A DNA stretch of 64,000 nt. It comes from Xenorhabdus doucetiae. Lineage in GTDB: Bacteria; Pseudomonadota; Gammaproteobacteria; Enterobacterales; Enterobacteriaceae. A program made the position numbers and the translations under genes. A model generated the notes under the pieces. It had not been told where the DNA came from, ran no database searches, and saw only the letters and a program-made list of their open reading frames with translations. Location: NCBI RefSeq assembly GCF_000968195.1, contig NZ_FO704550.1, positions 3,596,001 to 3,660,000 on the forward strand, read 5' to 3'. Positions 58,451 to 64,000 of the stretch are shown piece after piece (the stretch's first letter is position 1; each line of letters starts with the position of its first letter).

Positions 58451-59484
58451 CTGTTCGTAAAAACCCAGCGGGCGGATGGATTTGCGAACTTTACCCTAAT
58501 GGAGCAAAAGGCAAACGTATTAGAAAAAAATTCGCCACTAAAGGTGAAGCCCTAGCTTTCGAACAGTACACAATACAAAACCCGTGGCAGGAAGAGAAAG
58601 AAGACAGGCGCACTTTAAAAGAACTTATTGACGCTTGGTATAGCGCTCATGGTATCACGCTTAAAGACGGCCTTAAGCGTCAACTGGCAATGCATCATGC
58701 TTTCGAATGCATGGGCGAACCACTAGCCAGAGATTTCGATGCGCAGATGTTTTCTCGCTACAGAGAGAAAAGACTCAAAGGGGAATATGCCCGTTCTAAT
58801 CGAGTTAAAGAAGTTTCACCCCGCACGCTTAACCTTGAACTGGCTTACTTTCGCGCAGTATTCAATGAGCTGAATCGCCTTGGTGAATGGAAAGGGGAAA
58901 ACCCCTTAAAAAATATGCGCCCTTTCCGTACTGAAGAAATGGAAATGGCATGGCTTACCCACGAACAGATTACGTTACTTCTAGCTGAATGCAAACGCCA
59001 TGATCACATGGACTTGGAAGCTGTTGTCAGAATATGCCTTACCACAGGTGCGAGATGGTCAGAGGCGGAAGGACTGCGTAAAAGCCAGCTCGCAAAATAC
59101 AAAATTACCTATACGAATACAAAAGGCAGAAAAAACAGAACGATACCCATCAGCAAAGAGCTTTATGATTCTCTTCCAAATGATAAAAAAGGTAGGCTCT
59201 TTACCGATTGTTATGGCGCATTCCGTTCTGCCTTAGAAAGAACCGATATCGAATTACCCGCAGGCCAATTGACCCATGTTCTAAGGCATACTTTTGCCAG
59301 TCACTTTATGATGAACGGTGGAAACATACTCGTGTTACAACGTGTACTCGGCCACACTGACATAAAAATGACAATGCGATATGCACACTTTGCACCCGAC
59401 CATTTAGAGGATGCAGTCAGGTTAAATCCACTGGCGACAAGTGGCGATAGAGTGGCGGTAGAGATGGCATATATTGGCAATTAA
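58447..59484 (+). CDS. int: site-specific tyrosine integrase
   Basis: 345 aa. The catalytic residues are recognisable: TGARWSEAEGL (Arg), HVLRHTFASH (HxxR), LGHTDIKMTMRYAHF (His/Trp position and Tyr nucleophile). The N-terminal arm-binding domain is basic (NGAKGKRIRKKFATK). Similar to P2/186 integrases. It is co-transcribed with CI via an ATGA overlap and ends 72 bp before attR. Integrates into tRNA-Ile2. Confidence 0.95.
   Translation: MTVRKNPAGGWICELYPNGAKGKRIRKKFATKGEALAFEQYTIQNPWQEEKEDRRTLKELIDAWYSAHGITLKDGLKRQLAMHHAFECMGEPLARDFDAQMFSRYREKRLKGEYARSNRVKEVSPRTLNLELAYFRAVFNELNRLGEWKGENPLKNMRPFRTEEMEMAWLTHEQITLLLAECKRHDHMDLEAVVRICLTTGARWSEAEGLRKSQLAKYKITYTNTKGRKNRTIPISKELYDSLPNDKKGRLFTDCYGAFRSALERTDIELPAGQLTHVLRHTFASHFMMNGGNILVLQRVLGHTDIKMTMRYAHFAPDHLEDAVRLNPLATSGDRVAVEMAYIGN
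59432..59460 (+). repeat. TGGCGAYA-type repeats beside attR, candidate arm sites
   Basis: TGGCGACA (59432), TGGCGATA (59442) and TGGCGGTA (59453) lie at 10- and 11-bp spacing at the end of the integrase gene. They match the pair near attL. Coding constraint on the integrase C-terminus is an alternative explanation for this copy. Confidence 0.45.
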
Positions 59485-59510
59485 ATTGCAAACAATGGCA
59501 ATGTATGTCA
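59466..59510. repeat. phased GGCAA/TTGCC array at attR arm
   Basis: GGCA-type units occur at 59466, 59476, 59487 (TGCA), 59497 and 59507 (GTCA), spaced 10-11 bp. Read on the minus strand they are ATTGCC/TTTGC units like those of the switch region. The array overlaps the integrase end and approaches attR. Likely Cox/Apl (excisionase) sites. Confidence 0.55.
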
Positions 59511-59556
59511 ATGATAAATAAAGTAACTTATTGATTCTTGGTTATCCTTATAGGTT

Positions 59557-59601
59557 CTCATAATCGCTTGGTCGCTGGTTCAAGTCCAGCAGGGGCCACC
59601 A
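59557..59601 (+). repeat. attR core, 45-bp copy of tRNA-Ile2 3' end
   Basis: Exact copy of 30854-30898, from CTCATAATCG to CCACCA. It lacks the 5' half of the tRNA and so is not a functional tRNA. It marks the right prophage boundary. Confidence 0.95.
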
Positions 59602-59609
59602 GAATTATC

Positions 59610-59647
59610 AAGGGGTTGCATCAAAAGTGCGACCCCTTATTTTTTTC
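59610..59647 (+). terminator. original terminator of tRNA-Ile2
   Basis: AAGGGGTTGC and GCGACCCCTT pair around a short loop with one G-U, followed by TATTTTTTT. It is 9 bp after attR. Before integration it would have ended the tRNA transcript. The rest of 59602-59965 is AT-rich and holds no gene I can support. Confidence 0.85.
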
Positions 59648-59965
59648 TAGGATACCTTCTGCTTCCCTAATCGCCACTTGAATCCTCCTAATGCCGGATT
59701 CAAGCATGAACCTGATTAATAACCAAAGTTATCATTAATAAGCTCTTTATCACCCATATTACAAAATGTATATTCAGGCGATAAATAACTGCGGAAATTA
59801 ATATTACCCGCCTAATTTCAAATCAGCAGAATAAATGGCTTTCGTCTTGCGAGCTGCAATTTGCAGTTTATAAGGTATAGCAGTATTGTAAGAATTTATT
59901 TAAACTATTTTGCGTAACATCACTATCTTACAATCTATCTCGTTTCATCTAATAAGAGAAAAATA

Positions 59966-60355
59966 ATGAAAACTTCACATAAGCTATTAATCAGTCTGGC
60001 TTGCGTTGTCACGCTCGCGGGTTGTGCCCGTAACGTCCCCATATTAACTCCCCAAACCACTATCATGACCCAAAACTCCCTACCTTCCGTGAAAAAAGCG
60101 ATTTTGGAAGCGGGTAAGAAACGCAAATGGATAATGGCAGAAGTCTCTCCCGGCGTTATTGATGGCTTCCTGAAAAATCGGGAACATGACGTCAAAATAC
60201 GTATCAACTATACCGCCAAGACCTACTCTATCAATTATGTCAACAGCCATAACCTAAGAGAAAATAACGGAAAAATTCACCGCAACTATAACCGTTGGGT
60301 CAATAACTTGGATAGAGATATTCAATTAAATTTGGCCCTGCTGGCTAATCAATAA
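59966..60355 (+). CDS. small lipoprotein of unknown function
   Basis: 129 aa. The signal MKTSHKLLISLACVVTLAGC ends in a lipobox (LAGC), with Ala at +2, so outer membrane sorting is likely. The mature domain has KAILEAGKKRKWIMAEVSPG and HDVKIRINYTAKTYSINYVN, a mixed alpha/beta pattern seen in small APE-cluster-associated lipoproteins. In APE clusters a lipoprotein gene is often first, but a strong hairpin separates it from the next gene. Function unknown. Confidence 0.7.
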   Translation: MKTSHKLLISLACVVTLAGCARNVPILTPQTTIMTQNSLPSVKKAILEAGKKRKWIMAEVSPGVIDGFLKNREHDVKIRINYTAKTYSINYVNSHNLRENNGKIHRNYNRWVNNLDRDIQLNLALLANQ

Positions 60356-60366
60356 ACATCCATGTT

Positions 60367-60415
60367 AAAGCCTATCCCGATAAATAAAACATCCTGACGT
60401 GGCGGGATAGGCTTT
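60367..60415. terminator. hairpin between lipoprotein and APE operon
   Basis: AAAGCCTATCCCG (60367-60379) and CGGGATAGGCTTT (60403-60415) are perfect reverse complements around a 23-nt loop, followed by AGTTTG. It probably ends the lipoprotein transcript. The T-run is short. Confidence 0.65.
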
Positions 60416-60467
60416 AGTTTGTCAATATACTTTCTGGCTATATGCTACCTATCGGATATATGGATAT

Positions 60468-61541
60468 ATGACCTCACCCTATAATTATGACAAAGATGAA
60501 CTCAGTGCACTTGAGGCGATTACAGAAGCCCAACGCATTGCTTTCGCCCCTATGCTATTTCAAACTGCACTTGGACTGCGCGATTGCGGGATTTTATCTT
60601 TCTTGGATAAAAACCCTAAAAATGGGGCAACTAAAGATGAGATTTGCAGAAATTCCGCGTTAGACAGCTACGGTGTAGGTATTTTGCTGGATATGGGATT
60701 AAGTGGCAGAATTATTATTAAACAAGATGACCATTATTTCATCAGCAAGATTGGGCATTATTTACTACATGACAAGATGACCCGCGTCAATATGGATTTC
60801 ACTCAAGACGTTTGTTATCAAGGGCTATTTTACCTGAAAGAATCTCTTCTGAAAAATAAGCCTGCCGGATTAAAAGTGTTCGGTGAATGGCCAACGATTT
60901 ATCCTGCCCTAAGTCAATTACCCGAACCTGCAAAAACAAGTTGGTTTTCATTTGATCATTTTTATTCTGATGTCGCCTTTAGTGCAGCGTTGAAAACGGT
61001 TTTTTCCATGAATCCTAAGGTGATTTATGATGTCGGTGGCAATACAGGAAAATGGGCATTGCGCTGCTGCCAATATGACAGTAAAGTCAGCGTCACTATT
61101 CTGGATTTACCCCAGCAAATAAAATTGGCTGAAGAAAATATACGCAGCCAAGGTATGGCTGATCGTATTTTTGGCTATCCTGTTGATATGCTGTCGGATA
61201 ACAACTTACCCACAGAAGCAGATATCTGGTGGATGAGCCAATTCTTGGATTGTTTTTCCGAAGATCAAATTATAGGCATTTTACGCAAGATCTCCGCAGC
61301 GATGAAACCTGATGCACGAATTTGCATCATGGAACTGTTTTGGGATTGCCAGCCTTTTGAAGCAGCAGCTTATAGCCTCAATGCGACCTCGCTTTATTTT
61401 ACTTGTATGGCAAATGGTAATAGTCGTTTTTACAGCATTGATGATTTTACCCAATTCCTTAATAAAGCCGGGTTGGTAATAGAAAACCAAATTGATCAGT
61501 TAGGGCTGGGTCATACATTACTGATCTGCAAGAAGCAGTAA
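60468..61541 (+). CDS. apeB: APE cluster SAM-dependent methyltransferase
   Basis: 357 aa. An N-terminal winged-helix dimerisation part (residues about 15-100: GATKDEICRNSALDSYGVGI) precedes the Rossmann methyltransferase domain with IYDVGGNTGKWALRCCQYD (SAM-binding glycine motif) and WWMSQFLDCFSEDQI. This is the plant O-methyltransferase-like layout. In aryl polyene clusters ApeB methylates the aromatic head group. The symbol is taken from the known APE nomenclature and fits the gene order here. Confidence 0.85.
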   Translation: MTSPYNYDKDELSALEAITEAQRIAFAPMLFQTALGLRDCGILSFLDKNPKNGATKDEICRNSALDSYGVGILLDMGLSGRIIIKQDDHYFISKIGHYLLHDKMTRVNMDFTQDVCYQGLFYLKESLLKNKPAGLKVFGEWPTIYPALSQLPEPAKTSWFSFDHFYSDVAFSAALKTVFSMNPKVIYDVGGNTGKWALRCCQYDSKVSVTILDLPQQIKLAEENIRSQGMADRIFGYPVDMLSDNNLPTEADIWWMSQFLDCFSEDQIIGILRKISAAMKPDARICIMELFWDCQPFEAAAYSLNATSLYFTCMANGNSRFYSIDDFTQFLNKAGLVIENQIDQLGLGHTLLICKKQ

Positions 61542-61554
61542 CGAACGGTATTTC

Positions 61555-62274
61555 ATGAAATTGACATTGGATATTACAGACTGGCAAGCCATCGCCCCGG
61601 GGCTTTCTCTTACTGAGGAGTGGAAAGCATGGTCTGCGACATTACCCGCCGCTATTGATAAATCACGGCCATTAGAAAAGTGTACCCAATTACCGATGAT
61701 GACAGCCCGCCGCTTAAGCTCCGGCAGTCGTCTTGCCGTGGACTGTGGCTTAAGCCTCCTGCGTCGCCATCAAGTCGATGCCATTGTCTATACCAGTCGT
61801 CATGGCGAGTTGGAGCGCAATTACCAGATATTGCAAAACTTGGCGCAACAAGAGAGTATTTCGCCAACCAATTTTGCCATGTCAGTTCATAATTCCTCTG
61901 TCGGAAATTTAACCATTGTCGCTAAAGCACCCTTGGTTTCCTCTTCCGTTTCGGCAGGTATTGACAGTTTTCAGCAAGGGTTGTTTGAAGCCTTAACATT
62001 GATCCATGCGGGTCATCGTAAGGTCTTATTCGTCGATTTTGAGGGTGAGATCCCCGGCTTTTATCACAATGTCATCGATGCCAAGACCCCAACCTATCCA
62101 TTTGCGGTCGCTCTGCTGCTGGAACAAGGCGCTGGTTTGAGCTGTACCAAGCAGTCTTCCATGGAAACAGAACCCAGCCTTCCTCAAAGCCTCCAGTTTC
62201 TTCATGGCTGGTTACGAGGTGAACAACATTTCGTTGTCTCAGGGGATCATTGTCAGTGGAATTGGAGCCGATAA
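61555..62274 (+). CDS. apeC: ketosynthase-like chain length factor (ApeC)
   Basis: 239 aa. A short beta-ketoacyl synthase N-terminal domain: VDAIVYTSRHGELERNYQIL; SPTNFAMSVHNSSVGNLTIV; ALTLIHAGHRKVLFVDFEGE. The usual active-site Cys is absent in the block MSVHNSSVGN, so it is a non-catalytic partner. ApeC is known to pair with ApeO, acting like a chain-length factor in polyene extension. It starts 13 bp after apeB. Confidence 0.85.
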   Translation: MKLTLDITDWQAIAPGLSLTEEWKAWSATLPAAIDKSRPLEKCTQLPMMTARRLSSGSRLAVDCGLSLLRRHQVDAIVYTSRHGELERNYQILQNLAQQESISPTNFAMSVHNSSVGNLTIVAKAPLVSSSVSAGIDSFQQGLFEALTLIHAGHRKVLFVDFEGEIPGFYHNVIDAKTPTYPFAVALLLEQGAGLSCTKQSSMETEPSLPQSLQFLHGWLRGEQHFVVSGDHCQWNWSR

Positions 62275-62275
62275 G

Positions 62276-63067
62276 ATGATGAAAAGGATTTCAGCCAATA
62301 TTACTGGGCGCATTAACTGGTTCTGGCGTCTGCTCATGACCGGATTTTGTTTTGCCCTGTTTGGTATAGGTGGGTTACTACTCTCCCTGATTTGGTTTAA
62401 TTTATTGCTGATTTTTCAACGCAATGAAGACAAGCGTTGCCATCTTGCACGTCATAGCATTTCATTCAGTTTTCGTCTGTTCCTTTTTCTGACCCGAAAA
62501 TTAGGTGTACTGGATTACCATTTCAGGGGATTGGATAAACTCCGTGTGGATAAAGGTTGTTTGATTGTTGCTAATCACCCAACCTTGCTGGATTACGTTA
62601 TTCTGGCCTCGAAACTGCCCGATGTGGATTGCATCGTAAAAGCAGCATTGCTGCGTAACCCTTTTGTCAGCGGCGCAATCCGTTCAGCACGTTACCTGAT
62701 CAACCGTGATGCAGAAACTTTGCTCCCTGTCTGCCGCGATCGACTGGTTTCCGGTCACAATATCCTGATTTTTCCAGAAGGCACGCGCACAACGCCCGGC
62801 CATCCCATTTCACTTCAACGAGGTGCCGCCAATATCGCCGTGCGATGTGAGTGCGATTTACGGATCATCCATATTACTTGCAGCCAAAAGATGCTGGATA
62901 AAAAAAGCAAGTGGTATCAAATCCCACCGAAAAAACCCGTTTATACGATTACTATTGGTGATCAACTCACCAATGCAGATTTTGCGGTTGATACAGAAAA
63001 CGGGCACGCCGTCGCTGCCCGCCAACTCAATCGCCAGCTTACTCAATTACTAACACCGTCAAACTAA
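62276..63067 (+). CDS. apeD: APE cluster 1-acylglycerol-3-phosphate-type acyltransferase (ApeD)
   Basis: 263 aa from MMKRISANITGRINWFWRLL, one base after apeC; a longer in-frame reading within apeC is not favoured. The acyltransferase motifs NHPTLLDYV (HxxxxD) and FPEGTRTTPG are intact. One or two N-terminal hydrophobic helices (LLMTGFCFALFGIGGLLLSL) anchor it in the membrane. It probably transfers the aryl polyene acyl chain to a lipid acceptor or helps anchor it. Confidence 0.85.
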   Translation: MMKRISANITGRINWFWRLLMTGFCFALFGIGGLLLSLIWFNLLLIFQRNEDKRCHLARHSISFSFRLFLFLTRKLGVLDYHFRGLDKLRVDKGCLIVANHPTLLDYVILASKLPDVDCIVKAALLRNPFVSGAIRSARYLINRDAETLLPVCRDRLVSGHNILIFPEGTRTTPGHPISLQRGAANIAVRCECDLRIIHITCSQKMLDKKSKWYQIPPKKPVYTITIGDQLTNADFAVDTENGHAVAARQLNRQLTQLLTPSN

Positions 63068-63082
63068 TAGATATCGGATACG

Positions 63083-63343
63083 ATGATGCAAGAGTTATAT
63101 ATTGAAATAAAACGATTGATTATAGACACCCTGAATCTGGAAGATCTTACCCCTGCGGAGATTGAGACCGATGCCCCCCTGTTTGGTGACGGCTTAGGCT
63201 TAGATTCAATCGATGCTCTGGAGCTGGGGCTGGCAGTAAAAAATTGCTATGGCATCGTACTCTCCTCTGAAAGCGAAGAGATGCGTCAACACTTCACTTC
63301 TGTCGCTACACTGGCCGCTTACATCCAATCACAGAAAGCATAA
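63083..63343 (+). CDS. apeE: acyl carrier protein (ApeE)
   Basis: 86 aa. The phosphopantetheine serine is in GLGLDSIDALELGLAV. Acidic four-helix ACP. One of two ACPs that carry growing polyene chains in this type II PKS. Starts MMQELYIEIKRLI; either Met is possible. Confidence 0.88.
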   Translation: MMQELYIEIKRLIIDTLNLEDLTPAEIETDAPLFGDGLGLDSIDALELGLAVKNCYGIVLSSESEEMRQHFTSVATLAAYIQSQKA

Positions 63344-63357
63344 GAGCAGGTGCCATC

Positions 63358-63606
63358 ATGGAAAAACAAAAGATTTTTCAGGAAGTTTCTCAGTTATTGG
63401 TTCAGTTATTTGAACTGTCTGCCGAAGATATTACGCCTGAATCACGACTCTATGAAGATCTGGAACTCGACAGTATTGATGCCGTTGATATGGTTGTCCA
63501 CTTACAGAAGAAAACCGGACGCAAAATCAAACCGGAAGCATTCAAGTCTGTCCGTACCGTACAGGATGTCGTGGATGCGGTAGAACAGTTGTTGAAAGAA
63601 CAATAA
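63358..63606 (+). CDS. apeF: second acyl carrier protein (ApeF)
   Basis: 82 aa. Phosphopantetheine site LELDSIDAVDMVVHL. It begins MEKQKIFQEVSQLLVQLFEL with AGCAGG upstream. Tandem with apeE at a 14-bp spacing; the two ACPs differ enough for distinct partners. Confidence 0.88.
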   Translation: MEKQKIFQEVSQLLVQLFELSAEDITPESRLYEDLELDSIDAVDMVVHLQKKTGRKIKPEAFKSVRTVQDVVDAVEQLLKEQ

Positions 63607-63655
63607 TCAGCCATAAACCATCAGCAAAACAAACAGCAAACATTTGGGTAGTTAA

Positions 63656-64000
63656 TTGAAGTTATTGATTTTATTGCTCCGCATTGCCAATACCGTCATG
63701 TTAATCGCCTGGCCTTTCTTGGTCTTCGCGATGGTTAACTACGGTCAATTTCATGCCATGTTAATTGTCATTATTCTGTTTTTTGTTTTGCGACTATGGT
63801 TAAGCAAACATCAGACTCACAATCAGCCGAAAACCGGCTGGATATTGCCCATAGCAGGGATAATCTTGGGGCTGGCCAGTTTATTCCTGCGCAATCATCA
63901 ACTTCTTATGTACTATCCCGTGGTTGTGAATGCTGTTCTGCTGATCCTGTTTAGCAGCTCTTTGCGTTATGGGCCACCTGTCATTGAAAGGATGGCGCGG
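63656..64000 (+). CDS. apeG: APE cluster membrane protein (COG4648-like), partial
   Basis: At least 115 codons from a TTG start, cut by the window end. It reads LKLLILLLRIANTVMLIAWP, FLVFAMVNYGQFHAMLIVII and continues with two more hydrophobic helices to RYGPPVIERMAR. COG4648-type membrane proteins occupy this place in APE clusters. The start codon is tentative. Confidence 0.75.
   Translation, partial: MKLLILLLRIANTVMLIAWPFLVFAMVNYGQFHAMLIVIILFFVLRLWLSKHQTHNQPKTGWILPIAGIILGLASLFLRNHQLLMYYPVVVNAVLLILFSSSLRYGPPVIERMAR

Larger units (their letters stand above)
30854..59601. mobile_element. HP1/P2-type temperate prophage, about 28.7 kb, apparently intact
   Basis: Bounded by a 45-bp direct repeat at a tRNA-Ile2 gene with the integrase next to attR. 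It has all modules of a contractile-tailed Peduoviridae phage: integrase, CI and Cox/CII-like regulators, gpA-like replication, Ogr, terminase and portal, scaffold, capsid, head completion, sheath, tube, lysis, tape measure, baseplate, fibre and hub. The order, with lysis genes between tube and tail chaperone and ogr behind the portal gene, is closer to HP1/K139 than to P2 itself. No gene is visibly broken. It is a little smaller than P2 (33.6 kb). Confidence 0.93.

Overview
The window looks like a chromosome segment of an enteric gammaproteobacterium, most likely Xenorhabdus or a close Morganellaceae relative. This rests on near E. coli-like proteins and gene order (parC-parE-yqiA-cpdA-nudF-tolC, glnE-ygiF-ygiM-cca, rpsU-dnaG-rpoD-ileX) combined with a different accessory content: a compact HP1/P2-type prophage and an aryl polyene (APE) pigment cluster. 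The genus is an inference.

Left part (1-30.8 kb): housekeeping genes. In order: ftsP, plsC, parC, parE, yqiA, cpdA, nudF (all minus); tolC, ygiB, ygiC (plus); ygiD and ribB with an FMN riboswitch (minus); ubiK (plus); hldE, glnE, ygiF (minus); ygiM, cca (plus); folB (minus); plsY (plus); tsaD (minus); the rpsU-dnaG-rpoD macromolecular synthesis operon; a GNAT acetyltransferase; and tRNA-Ile2(CAU). Compared with the E. coli order as I remember it, yqiB, zupT, uppP and mug are absent from their usual slots. Cca has lost the HD phosphohydrolase motif and YgiF has a shortened CHAD region.

Middle (30,854-59,601): an apparently intact prophage of about 28.7 kb integrated in the 3' half of tRNA-Ile2, bounded by a perfect 45-bp direct repeat. 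From the attR side it has a CI repressor-integrase operon on plus; opposing early genes (Cox/Apl-like, CII-like, a hidden 46-aa membrane protein, small early proteins, TraR/DksA-like, gpA-like HUH replication initiator) on minus; a P-Q-ogr operon on plus; and a long late operon on minus: scaffold, capsid, terminase small subunit, head and tail completion, sheath, tube, holin-endopeptidase-Rz-Rz1, tail assembly chaperone with a -1 frameshift site, tape measure, baseplate, fibre, fibre assembly and hub/spike. A hicAB toxin-antitoxin module sits near attL. Several regulatory arrays can be read directly: a symmetric AATTCGG array between the two divergent late promoters, 10-bp-phased TTGCC repeats in the lysogeny switch and again beside attR, TGGCGATA direct repeats at both prophage ends, and paired GTAATA-N6-TATTAC palindromes at the hicAB promoter.

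Right part (59.6-64 kb): the original tRNA terminator, a small lipoprotein gene, then the start of an APE pigment operon: methyltransferase, chain-length-factor-like ketosynthase, acyltransferase, two acyl carrier proteins, and a membrane protein cut by the window edge.
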